DNA from: Chelonoidis abingdonii
Lineage: Eukaryota > Chordata > Testudines > Testudinidae
Length of the DNA: 64,000 nucleotides
Assembly (NCBI RefSeq): GCF_003597395.2
Contig: NC_133773.1
Span: forward strand, 71,426,004-71,490,003
Direction: 5' to 3'
In this document: in pieces, positions 10,114 to 22,232 of the stretch
How the letters are laid out: the number at the start of each line of letters is the position of its first letter
Position numbering within the stretch: position 1 is the first letter of the stretch
Program-made: the position numbers and the translations under genes
The notes under the pieces: model-generated
Told to the model about the DNA's origin: nothing
Databases searched by the model: none
What the model saw: only the letters and a program-made list of their open reading frames with translations

Positions 10114-13110
10114 ACCAAAGGAATGCCACCGTGGCTAATCAGCAGAGTAATGGAGGCCATTAGAGGCAAAAAGGCATCCTTTAAAATGCGAAAGTCAAAT
10201 CCAAGCAAGAATACAAGAAGGCACACAAACTCTGGCAAGTATAATAAGGCAAGACAACCAAGAATTTGAGAAGCAACTTGTTAATGATGCAAAAACTAAT
10301 AGTAATAGTATGCCAGAAGCAGGAAGCCAGTCAAAGAGGCAATGGGGCCATTAAATGACAAAGGCATTATTGGAGCACTAAAGGAAGACAGGCCATTGCA
10401 GAGACACTAAATGAATTCTTTGCATCAGTCTTCATTGCAGAGGATGTGATGGAGATGGTCACATCAGAGCTATTCTTTTTGGATGACAAATCTGAAGTAT
10501 TGTCCCAAACTGATGTGTCAATAGAAGAGGTTTCAGAACAAATTGATACACTAAACTGTAATAAGTCACTGCGACCAGATGGTCTTCACCCAAGAGTTCT
10601 GAAAGAACTCAAGTATGAAATTGCAGAATTATGAACTGTAGTAAGTAACCCATTACTGAAATCAGCCTCTGTACCAGATTAATGAAAAGTTCTAATGTAA
10701 CACCAATTTTTTGAAACGGCTCCAGTGGGGATCCAGGTAGTTACAGGCTGGTGAACCTAACTTCAGAACCAGGCAAATTGATAGAAACTACTGTAAAGAA
10801 CAGAATTATCAGACACATCGACAAACATGATTTGTTTCTAAAGAGTCAACATGACTTTTGTAAAGGAAAGTCATTCCTCCCTAGTCTATTAGAATTCTTT
10901 GAGGAAGTCAGCAAGCATGTGGAGAGGGATGTTATGCTTATACAAAGCACACAAGATCTTTTATAGGGGAGAAGGCAACACAACACATTTATTAAGAACA
11001 CAGCAGTTAGCATATGCTTTTCAGTCACACACTCCATGCACACTGTCCCACCAGTCGATGTTATAGTTACTAGTCCAGATCAACCTACTGGCCAGCTAGG
11101 TTGATCACCAGTAGGGAGGAGCCGGGTTCCACTGGTCATAACACAATGCTCCAGGAAAGTCTTGGCAGGACGAACCCAAAGTTTCATGGCAAGGCACCCT
11201 GTTTATATAGTGATTTTCCTTCACTGGGACCAACGAGTTTTGCTCTGTCATGCTGTAATCAATTATTGTTTGATGAGTGCTTGTTTTCTTAAATTGTCCT
11301 TCTCGTTCTTTATCACCACTATTTCGTCCCCATTGATATGTGCCTGTCTTTAGAGTTATCAATCTTCCCTCCTCTGACATTTCAATAGGAGCATGTTGCA
11401 GCCTCCTGGCACCCTTGCAACTGTCTCTGGTTCCTCCCTCGTACATCTGATTTAGCGATGGCCCTATCTCTTAACATATACATTCCTCATTCACACAAAA
11501 CAGAATTAATTTACACAGAACATTTTGAACAGGAACATCAAATTGCAATGCAAAAGAAAGACAATCATTGCATTCTTTTACTTATTTTAAAATGCTAAAC
11601 CTACAACAAATTGGTGACCCTCAAAGGTCTGTCACTGCCTTGAAATCAGTCCAGATAGAGATTCTGGCTGATGTATCTCTACCAATGACCCATTAGGCCA
11701 TTCCTTTCTGTTATTCAAAAAGGGTGGGTGGCAGGATATGCTCAAATCATACACCAATACATTTAATACATGCTACATTATTAATCTTTATCCTTCATTC
11801 TAAATTATATTAATACAAACATAAAATCCTACTACTACAGAGGTGACCAGTCAATATAGTATACTTGGATTTTCAGAAAGCCTTTGGAAAAGTCCTTCAC
11901 CAAATGCTCTTAAGGAAACTAAGTAGCCAGGGAACAAGAGGGAAGGTCCTCTCCTGGATCAGTACTTGGTTGAAAGATAGGAAATAAAGGGTAGGAACAA
12001 ATGGTCAGTTTTCATAAGGGGGAGTGGCAAACAGTGAGGGATCTATTCTGGGACCTGTGCTATTCAGTATATTCATTCATGATCTAGAAAAGAGGGGAAA
12101 TAATGAAGTGACAAAGTTTTGCAGACAATGCAAAAATTATTCAATATAGCGAAGTCCAAAGCAGACTGTGAAGAGTTACAGAAGGCTCTCACAAAATGGG
12201 GTGACTGGGCTACAAAATGGTAGATGCAATTCAAAGCTGATAAGTGCAAAGTAACTCACATTGAAAAAAATGATCCCAACTATACCTATACAATGATGGA
12301 TTTGAATTGGCTATTACAATCCAAGAAAGATATCTTGGAGTCACTGTCTCTTAAAACTTCCATTCAATGCAGTGCAGCAATCAAAAAGGTTTGAGAGTAT
12401 ATTAGGAATGATTAGGAAAGGGATAGAAAATAAGACAGAAAATATAATAGTGCTATATAGATCCATGGTGTGTCCACACCTTGAATAGTGTGTCCAGTTC
12501 TGGTTATTCCATCTAAAAAAGAAGAAGTGAGAGGAACTGGAAAGGGTTCAAAGAAGGACAACAAAGGCGATCAAAGGTATAGTACAGGTATGGTTCCATA
12601 CAAGAAGAGACTAAGAAGATTAGGGCTGTTCAGTTTAGAAAAGAGATGACTAAAGAGGAATATGATAGAAGTCTATAAAATCATGAATGGTGTGGAAAAA
12701 AAATGAGTACAGAAGGGTTATTTACCCTTTCACACAATACAAAAACCAGGGGTCATCCAATGAAATTAATAGGCAACAGGTTTAATACAAACAAAAAGAA
12801 GTACTTTTTCACACAATGCACTGTGGAACTCTGTCATGGGATGTTGTCATGGTCAAAAGCAAACTGGAAAAGAACTGAATGAGTTCATGGCTCTTAGTTA
12901 AGATGGTCAGGGATGCAACCCCATGCTCTGTGCAACCCTAAACCTCTGACTATCAGAAGCCAGGAGTGGAAGACAGGGGTGGATCACTCCATGATTGACC
13001 TGTTCTTTACACTCACCTTGAAGCTCTGGTCTAGACCACTGTTGAAGACAGGTTACTGGGCAAGATGGACCATTGTCTGACCCATATAGTAACTCTTATG
13101 TTCTTATGTT
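10114..13110 (+). mobile_element. CR1 LINE with reverse-transcriptase domain, split by a solo LTR
   Basis: Starts within ORF2 and runs to the 3' tail TTCTTATGTTCTTATG (about 13095-13110). Reverse-transcriptase blocks are visible: NKSLRPDG near 10555, where CR1 consensus has a glycine at the arginine; the Q.DF.KGKS block near 10850; and YLDFQKAF near 11860 after the insertion. The FADD box near 12117-12130 is broken by an extra base and its second aspartate codon reads as asparagine. The C-terminal VYKIMN block is near 12675. It is interrupted at 10930-11838, and frameshifts and stops are numerous. Confidence 0.92.
10930..11838. mobile_element. Solo LTR inserted in CR1
   Basis: A 909-bp segment starting TGTTATGCTTATACAAAG and ending CCTACTACTAC. 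It divides the CR1 reverse-transcriptase frame exactly between the KHVERDV block and the YLDFQKAF block. A shorter copy of the same element lies at 60652-61158. The LTR interpretation rests on the TG start, the dispersed copies and a 5-bp target duplication at the second copy. Here the flanks share only AGAGG-like sequence. No internal retroviral coding region is present. Confidence 0.75.
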
Positions 13111-14983
13111 TTAACTAAAAAGATGTTGGGTTATCAACTCAATGTTCAGGCATTTAGTCAATCATATTAGATAATGGGAGTTGTGGGTAAATTCCCTCCA
13201 ATAAGTGAAGAATGCATCTTTCTGAAGTTTTCCATGGTCATAAAAAATGTCATAGGCTATTGACATGGAAATAAATGAGATGCTGCAAATTCAACATTAT
13301 GAACATGATTTCATTGTATGAACACATAGGGAAAAGAGCAGGCTCTTGTTTAAAAGGGAAAGATCAAATTCAATCTTCAGACATGCAGGAATATCTGACA
13401 AACCATGACATTTGATTTAAATCAGTCCTTGTAAAATAACACCTTTCTTTTTTAAAATAGAATTTCTCTTGAGTACTATCCAAAAGTACTTGGAAAAAAT
13501 GAGCTTATGTTTGTCCAGAGGCATTCACTATCTTTTAGCTTCACCATTTATCAGTAAGTTCTCTTGTCCACATTCATTTTCACCCAAGGAAAACAAAACT
13601 AAACCAAATATAATTGCAGACAAAAAGTTGGTCTGTACTTGGGTCTGGTAGTTCTCCTGTGCTGTACTGAATGCAGATTAAGTTTGTATGCTAACCAGAA
13701 GTTCAGAACATCCAAGAAGCAGAAATGTGTGTGTGTGTGTTGGGAGTAAGGGGTGGGTATGCATTTTAAACCATGGTCACGACTACATATTGGATATTTT
13801 AAAATTTAACATTTAGATGGAACAAGCAGGAGGCCAGAATATCTGAATCCCCCAGTCACCCAACAGAGCAGCTTCCAGCATAAGAAGTGGGCACATACAG
13901 TGTAACATAAACATAAATAGTTAATGGTATATTGATTTCGGCAGAGCTGGGATAGAAATGAGGAAAGATACAGTGGACATTTCAGGCCATTTGTCTAGTA
14001 ACTGAAAGTTTATGTTCTATAAGTGAAGGTCTAAATTGGAGAATTACTGTTAAAAAAAGAACAACAAGAAATAGTCATTGTAAAAGCAAATTATATGCAC
14101 AGTACAGTCAATAATTACTAGTTACAGACAGGGTTCTTGGGGTTGGTTTGTTTTGGAACAGAAAAAAAATCATGTTAATTTAATAAGCAATGCAGTAGAA
14201 TCTTGATTATCTGAATCCTTATTATCTACCTCCCTATCAGCAATAGGTTCACTGAAAAACTTTTTATAAATTTGAAAGCTTTCATCCATTGCGTTATTCC
14301 ACATAACATGCAGGAAATAGCTATCAAATTAATAAAGCTTTCAAACAAATCTGTCTACCTGTTGATAGTTATATCTTTCTACTCCCCTGCCATAGCATTA
14401 TGTATATTATGTATATATTATGCATCTCTCTGGTCAGTGGACTCATTGTATTTTGACTTCTGATTATTCAAACTCCCAACTGACCAGACACGTTGACTGT
14501 CAGTAAAGCACTTTGAACAATTGTGATTCTGTTTTATCTATCATAATTGCATATACCAGTGCAGCTACTGCCAAGTATCTTAGCTACACTCTCCCTTCCA
14601 TAGCATCTCAGCCATATTTCTACCTGTTATTTAGATTTCTTACAAAGATTCAAAAAATACATTAAGTAAAATTATTCACATCTAAAAATTGACTATTTTC
14701 TTTTTTTTAGTTCTTTTATATTTTATGCTTCAAACATTTAAAGCTTTCAATTGCTTTTATAAATAATTGAGTAACTATAATGATAGCCAAACTTCAAAAA
14801 GATGAGCAGTTACGCTCCATTTTGATAAACATCACAGCCAAGATTTGAAGGCAACTGTTGTGAGCATAGCACATTTGAAAATCAGGCAACAGTATATGTG
14901 TTAAGAAGCCTAACTTTAAGCGCCTCATTCTGAAAATCCCCAAAATTTAGCAGTGTAGTCAAAACTCATCCTGAAATCTAGGC
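13111..14983. other. AT-rich DNA, short (GT)n
   Basis: No gene was recognised. A (GT)n tract lies at about 13726-13741. The remainder is unique-looking AT-rich sequence. Confidence 0.4.
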
Positions 14984-15542
14984 CAGGCCTGCACAACTCG
15001 TAAAGCGGCGAGGGCCATATTACGCCAAAGAAAACAGCTGAAGGCCGAACCCCTCCCCCCGGCCCCACTGACCTCCCCAGAACCAGCAAGCCCGCACCCA
15101 AAACACAACACCCCTCCAGTCCCCTTGAAATATTACCCCCCCCAGCACCACCCATGGCATGGAAACAAACCCTCCAAAACAGCAATATTGAACCTTGGTA
15201 ATATGTTATAGCGGGCCCCTAAGGTAGTATAATTAAGGTAAAAGAAAAATGTCTTTTTGCTAGAAGTAGAATAAGATCTTCCATCAACTTTGTAATCAAT
15301 TGCCCTGTTGAATCAATGAGGTGTGAATGAGGAAGACAGCTACAACTCTTGGAGAGGGGATGGGAGCCAGACCAGATCAGTAGAACAGGTCAGCCACCGA
15401 CTCGTAGCTCGTCTCCTCAGCCCCCCTCCCTCACCCGTTGCTTGCCTAAACCACCCCCCCATGGGCCGCATAGTGAGCCCACCTACTCACCCCCCGCAGC
15501 CCGCACAGTGAACCCATACGGGCCCCATGTCGTTCAGGCCTG
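14984..15542. mobile_element. hAT-type non-autonomous element, 559 bp
   Basis: Bounded by the exact 8-bp duplication ATCTAGGC at 14976-14983 and 15543-15550. Its termini are inverted, CAGGCCTGCAC... at the left and ...CAGGCCTG at the right. The body is C-rich and low in complexity (15040-15150 and 15410-15510), which explains the proline-rich frames at 15323-15543. No transposase is encoded. Confidence 0.88.
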
Positions 15543-15550
15543 ATCTAGGC

Positions 15551-16862
15551 TCTGCAAAATGGGTCTGAGAAGTCTTCTGAAAATCTCACAGGGGAGTATA
15601 TTCTCATAACTTCCTATATTGAGGTTAGAAATATCAAGAGATGAGTTCAAGCTTTAAAATGTGCATCTCAGTTGATATTTTGAACTATTATCCCATCAAA
15701 GTTTGAGGGTGTTAACATCCAGAAATTTAGTTCAGCCTGTTATATAGAAAACCTGTTTGCAAATTGGGTATCTATATATAGATCTAAAGCACCGAAAAGA
15801 TTCAAGGATTCTCAGAGGCTGAATTTTGCTTCAGGCCTGTCATTGGAAATGGTGTCATTTTGCTTTAGCTCCAGCCATAACCAGGAAGTGAAAAAGCATG
15901 AGAAAATGAAGAATAATTGCAAAGAGGGAGCAGGGAGAAATTATCTCCATTATTATTTCCAGGGATTTGTGTTCAGTTTGATCTGATCATAATTCCATTT
16001 GCAACTCAGGACTACAGTAAATTACACTGGGTACAACCAATTGCTATGGTGGTGGAAGACCTGCATTCCACCATGCATACTGACCCACCACCCAAAGTGG
16101 AGAAAGGAGAAGTGTGAATGGCATAGCCCAAGGACTGTTCTGTACCAGAATAAATTCTCATCTGCCCCTTTAGAGAAGCTTTCTGGCTAATTTATACCGC
16201 AGTAGCACGCTGTAGCTGGAAGAGGGCACAAGGATTCAGTTTTGGGAGTTTAACTGGAGATTCCTACTCTTCCCTCTCCCAAAGAAACTGTTAATGATTC
16301 AGTTTTGTTGCCTATATTTTGCTCATTTCCTATGCTATCTACATCACCACAGGAGCGGTTTCATATGTGGGATGTTAACTGAATGTTAAAGTTTTATGGC
16401 TTTATCTTCTTCTCAGATACATAGTGTTCGTAATTGCATACCAGTGGGAGAATTAAGACAATACTTGTCACATACTGTACTTGGTCCTTCAAACCATCAA
16501 AGGCATCCATTTACCCTTTTCAAATGCATAAGCACTATCAATAAACCCCCAAACCACTATTGCACATCAAATAGAAGGATGTGTTTATTAAGCAGGCTGG
16601 TGGATAGTCTGGATAGCACATTAGAAAATTATCACAGAATGAAATCAGTTTAACTTAATATGCAATTTAAATTGCATATCCACGTTAAATTATTTTTCCT
16701 TACAGCTATATTAGAGTATCAACACTTAACTCCAATCCAGTAGTTAGCAACCACAGAATTGAGAGAGAAAGTAATGTATACAGTTTACACCAACCTATAC
16801 AGCACTTCTGTTTGGAAGCAGCCATTATGGAAGCACTTACCTTGCTATCAAGATGTTTGTTG
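15551..16862. other. Unique AT-rich DNA with a perfect 22-bp palindrome
   Basis: No gene or transposon was recognised. It contains the perfect palindrome at 16658-16679. Confidence 0.4.
16658..16679. promoter_or_regulatory. Perfect 22-bp AT-rich palindrome, possible dimeric homeodomain/POU site
   Basis: ATATGCAATTT followed by its exact complement AAATTGCATAT. ATGCAA half-sites in mirrored arrangement resemble parts of octamer-type sites, but the spacing does not match a canonical dimer element. The regulatory role is inference only. Confidence 0.2.
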
Positions 16863-16870
16863 CTCTAAAC

Positions 16871-17178
16871 CAGGGGTCGGCAACCTTTCAGAAGTGGTGT
16901 GCCAAGTCTTCATTTATTGACTCTAATTTAAGGTTAAGTGTGCCAGTAATACATTTTAACGTTTAAGAAGGTCTCTTTCTATGTCTATAATATATAACTA
17001 AACTATTATTGTATGTAAAATAAATAAAGTTTTTAAAATGTTAAAGAAGCTTCATTTAAAATTAAATTAAAATGCAGAGCCCTCCGGACCAGTGGCCAGG
17101 ACCTCAGCAGTGTGAGTGCCACTGAAAATCAGCTCGCGTGCTGTGTTCAGCACACGTGCCATAGGTTGTCTACCCCTG
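16871..17178. mobile_element. hAT-type non-autonomous element, 308 bp
   Basis: Begins CAGGGGTCGGCAACCTTTC and ends CATAGGTTGTCTACCCCTG, giving inverted termini. The flanking 8-bp duplication CTCTAAAC (16863-16870 and 17179-17186) is exact. A reverse-oriented copy of the same family lies at 63369-63680. The AT-rich centre and the CAGCTCGCGTGCTG block are shared between the copies. Confidence 0.93.
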
Positions 17179-17186
17179 CTCTAAAC

Positions 17187-18359
17187 TTATGCCACAAATT
17201 CAGTAAATCCTTGTGTACCATGCAGCTAAACAAGTTTAAATTAAGCCATGTTCATCAGAACCATATCAGTAAGTTTTGAACACAGAGCTTTATAAGTTGT
17301 AGAATGACTGTATTAATCATTCACTTCATGTTGTTTTCCTTAATACTACTCAGAAGTGCATTTTGATAGGGCCTAAAAGGCAAAATCATGTGCTAAGGAA
17401 GCACACAACTTCTATGAAAGCTATCTGGGTATGTTACAAAGTAGAAGTGTTTTCTCAAAAGTAGCATTTGATTAGCTATTTAAGTATGCCTACTTTCTTT
17501 TTAAGACCTGATACTATGAAGATGCCTGCCAGCACCATTTTTGGAAATCATTACTGAAAGAGGGAACTTTACTTTTGAAATCCAGCTCTAAAATAAATAA
17601 ATAAAGAGAGTCTAACTTCAGATCTACCACCCAAGTAGAGCGCTACACTCTGATTCCACTTAAAAACCTCTTTGAAAATGAGGTGGAAGGAATGATTCTT
17701 TGCACAGTAAACTAGAGCTGAAACATGCTGACAAGACCTATCTGTTCAGAAGCCTGAGTCAAGAGAACAGATGTTAGATAGAATAAAAAAAAATCAGCAA
17801 AACAGCCATTCAATTTTAAATCCAATTTAGAAGAAAACTGATGGATTTTGTATGGCACAAGAACTTCAACTGAACAGATTTTGAATCAATATTTTTTTTT
17901 TTTATAAACTTCCTTCACCTTTGTATGTTGATTGCTATTATCACTCCCATCAGTATATTGATTGTGGAGTGATACAGAGCTAGGGTATGCAAGCCTTAAC
18001 AAGATCCAATTAATTATGCTTGCAGCTAAACATTACATTTTAATCCCTTATTCATTGTATCTTAGGTTGGTGTCATTTTTCTAATCGTTTACTCCAGGAG
18101 TTATAAATGTGGTTATAATAAATAGAGCTGTGCAAATAACTGGTTTTTAAATTCAGTGGAAGTTCTGGAACAAAATCAAAAACCAATCGTCATTTGGATT
18201 GAACAGAAATTGAAATCTTTTGAAATTTTTGATGAATTGAGGGAAAAAAGTGGAAACGTTTCATTTCAGGTTGAACAAAATGTTCAACTGGGCTACAAGG
18301 TCACTCACTTTCTCTGGCCCACTGACCCTTCAAGTATTTTATACAAAGTGGGACAGCTT
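17187..18359. other. AT-rich DNA, no recognised gene
   Basis: Mostly unique sequence. The stretch at 18130-18290 is rich in GAAATTT/AAATTTC-like words, similar in style to 23970-24200, and may be an ancient repeat that I cannot name. Confidence 0.35.
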
Positions 18360-18551
18360 TATAGAATCACAGGGCTGGAAGGGACCTTAGGAGGTCATCT
18401 AGTCCAATCCCCTGCTTAAAGCAGGACCAATCCCCAGACATATTTTTGCCCCCCTAAAAATTTGTCTGGAGATTGGTCCCCCTAAAGGATTGAACTCACA
18501 ACACTGGGTTTGACCACCAAGTACTCAAACCACTGAACTATCCCTCCCTAC
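18360..18551 (-). mobile_element. tRNA-derived SINE with CR1-like tail
   Basis: On the minus strand it begins with a tRNA-like region: GGGATAGTTCAGTGGTTTGA resembles a Pol III A box, and GTGAGTTCAATCC at about 18484-18496 fits the B box. It ends with a CR1-like tail (plus strand AGAATCACAGGGCTGGAAGG). The A-box region is on the right because the copy is inverted. A second copy lies at 54413-54585. It would be transcribed by RNA polymerase III and mobilised by CR1 machinery, which is family-level inference. Confidence 0.8.
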
Positions 18552-18564
18552 AATTCAACAAGAG

Positions 18565-19075
18565 AGATTGATAAAGAAAGCTACCCCAGAATAACCAATA
18601 GTTTGGTGGTTAAGGCATTCACTAAGAGGAAGAAGAAATCTAGTTTCAAATCCTTGCTCCAGCATAGGGATTCAAGCCTAGGTCTTCCACATGCAAGATG
18701 AATGCTCCAACCACTAGGCCAGGGGTCAGTAACCTTTGGCACATGGCCCATTAGGGTAATCCACTGGTAGGCCACAAGATATTTTGTTTACATTGACCGT
18801 CTGCAGTTTTCAGTGGCTGCAGTTCGCCGTTCCTGGCCCATGGAAGCTGCAGGAAGCGGTGTGAGCCATGGGTACAAGCTGGCTGCCACTTCCAGCAGCT
18901 CCCATTGGCAGGGAATGGTGAACCATGGCCACTGGGAACTTCAGGGTGCCCGTGCCTACAGATGGTCAATGTAAACAAAATTTCTTATGGCCCACCAGCA
19001 GATTACTCTGATGGGCCATGTGTCGAAGGTTGCTGACCCCTGCACTAGGCTATGGGTATAAAATAGGTGTTTCTG
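18565..19075 (-). repeat. Older tRNA/MIR-like SINE split by a hAT element
   Basis: The stretch 18565-18719, with GCTCCAACCACTAGGC next to the insertion, continues after the hAT element as CACTAGGCTATGGGTATA. The two halves read through as one SINE-like repeat on the minus strand. Boundaries are approximate and the family is uncertain. Confidence 0.45.
18720..19042. mobile_element. hAT-type non-autonomous element, 323 bp
   Basis: Starts CAGGGGTCAGTAACCTTTGG and ends GAAGGTTGCTGACCCCTG, near-perfect inverted termini of about 18 bp. It is flanked by the exact 8-bp duplication CACTAGGC (18712-18719 and 19043-19050). Inner GTTTACATTGACC and GGTCAATGTAAAC segments show that it is palindromic well beyond the ends. 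It belongs to the same broad family as 1-300. Confidence 0.95.
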
Positions 19076-19763
19076 CTCCTCCAGAAATGTTCAGAAACAT
19101 CACTGCACTTAATAAAGACAGAAGTGTTGGTTCTAGAAACCCTGGGAACATTAAATGATTATTAATATTCATTACACAGACTCCTGAAAAAATTAGTGTG
19201 TCTTTAAAATGTCATTATTTTGTTTTTAGGCTCTGCCAGCAAGAGATTTATTGTTTGCTGTTTAAGCATGAACTGAAATGTGATTGCCTATACTGCCTTC
19301 TCCTCTAGCCCTATCAACTCCCTAGAGGACTCTCATCTCCCCCTTGTATCTGCCCTTTCCCCCATCTTGATGCTTTTCTTCCCACAGATACAACTACCAC
19401 AACCCAGGCAGGCAATGGCAGTGTTGCCAATACTCATGATTTTATGATGTCTTATGATATTTGGTGCTTTTCTTAAAGCACCAGCTCCTGGAATCATGTT
19501 ATTACTGGACAATCTCAGCTTTCATTTAAAAAGTTAAGTCAGTTTGCAGCCCTCATGATTTTGGAGAAAAGCTCAAAAACATGAACCCTAAAGGCTCAGT
19601 AACCAGAAGGCAATTTTAATATGCATATATATTTTAAAATCACCTGCTTTTCAAACCAATTTCTTGACTTTGGGGGGGACCTGAATCATGACTTTGGAAT
19701 GCTTGTGATTGGCATTACTACAGTGGATTCAACCAGCCAGTCACAATCCCCCAGATAGGCTCC
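19051..19763. other. Unique sequence, no recognised feature
   Basis: Mixed-composition DNA between two transposons. No coding or repeat signature was recognised. Confidence 0.35.
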
Positions 19764-20973
19764 CAGTGCCGGTGCAAGGATATTTTGTGTCCTAGGCGAA
19801 ACTTCCACCTTGCAAACGCTCCCCCCGCACATCGGTTCACTGAGGGGCAAATCCCAATGAGCCTTTATAGATCCAAGGGGCCAGCCTGCCCAGAGGCTGC
19901 TCCCCAGACCAGGCTCCCCCATCTCCTACCCCTGAACTCCCCTGGAGGGTGCACAGCCCCCCTGCAAGCTCTCCCCATCCTACCCAGGGGGCCCCCACCC
20001 CAAGTCCATTCACTGGCTTTGCTGGGCTTGGGCCGCTGCAGCAACTCAGCAGGGAGAAGCTGCCTTCTGGAGGCACCGGAGAGCCAGAGCGTCCCACTTG
20101 CACCAGCAGCAAGCCCCAGCCGTGGAGAAGCCAGCACTGCAGAGGGGGGCAGCAGCCCTGCAAAGGTGGTGGCGTCACTAGCAGGGAGAAGCCGCACCCC
20201 CCCAGCCCCTCCTCCCCAGGCTGTGGCCTGGTGCCCCGCTCCCAGGTGCTCTTGCAGGCTGCAGCAGATGCATGCGGATGGTGGCCCCCATGTGCCCCCA
20301 GCTCCCCTCCTCGCTGCCTCAGGCTCTGCGGCTCCCAGGCATATGAGCTGCCGCCAGGGTGTGGGGCCCTGAGCCTGCTCAAGTTGGGGAAGCAGCAGCT
20401 CACACACCCAGGAACCACAGAACCCAAGCACAGTGAGTGGGGAGCTGGGGGGCGTACCTGCCCGGAAGCATGTCAGCAGCGGCCCCCGTGTGCCCCTCGG
20501 CTCCCCGCTCACCACACTCAGGCTCTGTGGCTCCCAGGAGTGTGAGCCACCACCACTGCCCCTCCTACGTCAGGCTCAAGGCCCCACGTCCTGGCGGCAG
20601 CGGTTCACATGCCCAGGGGCCACAGAGCCCAAGCGCAGTGAGGGAGGAGCCGGGGGGCACATGGGAGCTGCCGCTTGCATGTATCTGCTGCAGCCTGCAG
20701 GGGCCCCAGGGGGAGGGGGGCTGGCCAGGAGTGGCAGGAGGTGTGGCTGCTCCCCGCTAGTGGCGCTGCCGCCTTTGCAGGGCTGCTGCCCCCCTGCACT
20801 GAGCTGGCTCCTCCATGGCTGGGGCTCACCACCCTCGCAAGCCAATGCTCTGGCTCTCTGGTGCCTCTGGAAGGCGGATCCTCCCTGTCGAGCCAGGCAT
20901 CACTTTTTGGCACCCCCAACCACTTGATGCCCTAGTTGACCGCCTAGTTCACCTAGTGGCTGCACCAGCCCTG
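19764..20973. mobile_element. GC-rich fold-back DNA transposon, ~1.2 kb
   Basis: The whole segment is an imperfect inverted repeat centred near 20473. For example, GGCACCGGAGAGCCAGAG near 20074 mirrors CTCTGGCTCTCTGGTGCC near 20849, and GGGGCAGCAGCCCTGCAAAG near 20146 mirrors CTTTGCAGGGCTGCTGCCCC near 20774. The ends (CAGTGCCGGTGCAAGG and ...CTGCACCAGCCCTG) are inverted and hAT-like. No convincing target duplication was seen. Open frames of about 90-216 codons occur on both strands because GC-rich sequence lacks stops, and none resembles a known protein. Confidence 0.75.
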
Positions 20974-21018
20974 CAGCTCCTTAATTCACTTCCATACACC
21001 AACACACAAGTGCACCCA

Positions 21019-22120
21019 TGTAACATATCTCTGTAAAGGTTATGATCTACTGAATCTATTAATCCTATTTGTATGCATGTATCATTTTTGTATTCGAAGT
21101 TATGAATATTGGCTGTGTACTGGCTTGATTTCTAAATAACCTTAGTAGAGCATTTGGTCAGTTCCTGGAGAAAGGAAGGTTGAAGTTAAGTACTGAATCA
21201 AGAAACACTTAAAGGACAATGAATCTTGAAATGTTCCAATCCATAAGAAGTCTACTTGAGGGCATTCAAGGTAGCATGTAAACAATGGATTCTACCTGTA
21301 AAAACTGTGAGTCATGCATGGACATGTGACTTGCCCAGGTGACTCCAAAACTCCATCTTGGAGCTGGGCTTTGCATGGGAAAAAGGAGGGGATCTCCACT
21401 CACAAGGGAGTCTATTTAAGCCCTGGGGAGACCCCTCCATTTTGTCTTCAGCTGGCTAAAAAGAGAACCTTTCCACCCCCCAGGATACCTGAAAGAAACT
21501 GGAACAGACAGTGACTTCAAGTGAGTGATTGGTGGACCCAGGCTAAAAGGAGATTAGTCTGTAAAAGGGAGCATTCTGGAACTGGTGAGAATCTTATCTG
21601 TATTCAGTTTGATTAGACAGATTTGCCTGTTTTATTTTATTTTGCTTCATGACTTACTTTGTTCTGACTGTTACTACTTGGAACCACTTAAATCCTACTT
21701 TCTGTATTTAATAAAATTACTTTTTACTTATTCATTAACTCAGAGTATGTATTAATACCTGGGGGAGGCAAACAGCTGTGCATATCTCTCTATTAGTGTT
21801 ATAGAGGGTGAACAATTTATGAGTTTACCTTGCATAAGCTTTATACACGGTAAAACAGATTTATTTGGGCTTAGACCCCATTAGGAGTTGGGCATCTGAG
21901 TGTTAAAGACAAGAACACTTCTGTAGGCTGCTTTCAGTCAAGCCTGCAGCTTCGGGGCAAGTAATTCAGAGCCTGGGTCTTTGTTGGAGCAGATGGGCAT
22001 GTCTGGCTCAGCAAGACAGGGTGCTGGGGTCCTGAGCCTGCAGGGAAAGCAAGGGCAGAAGTAGTCTTGGCACATCAGATGGTCGCTCCCAAGGGGGGTT
22101 CTGTGATCCAACCTGTCACA
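21019..22120 (+). mobile_element. Solo LTR of an endogenous retrovirus-like element
   Basis: A ~1.1-kb segment with LTR architecture. It has a TATA-like TCTATTTAAG at 21411-21420, a downstream AATAAA at 21710-21715 and an end in TGTGATCCAACCTGTCACA. No gag, pol or env sequence is attached, so it is a solo LTR. The start is uncertain (TG near 21019 or 21032) and no clear target duplication was found. The recognisable 3' portion (21760-22120) resembles a common turtle LTR as I remember it. Confidence 0.65.
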
Positions 22121-22129
22121 GTTACAATC

Positions 22130-22232
22130 TAGGATTTATTTTGGGGAAGTTCTATGGCCTATGTTATACAGGTGGTCAGACCAGATGATCATAATAGTCC
22201 CTTCTGGCCTTAGAACATATGCATCTATGAAT
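22130..22232 (+). mobile_element. CR1 LINE 3' tail fragment
   Basis: Shows the CR1 3' untranslated signature: GGTGGTCAGACCAGATGATC, ATAATAGTCCCTTCTGGCCT and a degenerate terminal ATCTATGAATC. Only about 100 bp remain, immediately downstream of the solo LTR. Confidence 0.85.

Noticed and set aside
18476..18551. Possible tRNA gene from A- and B-box-like motifs
   Set aside because: No full cloverleaf can be drawn and the segment continues into a CR1-like tail, so it is a tRNA-derived SINE.
19785..20927. Overlapping long open frames (about 104-216 codons) on both strands
   Set aside because: They lie in a GC-rich fold-back transposon where stop codons are rare. Several frames are open at once on both strands and none shows a domain.
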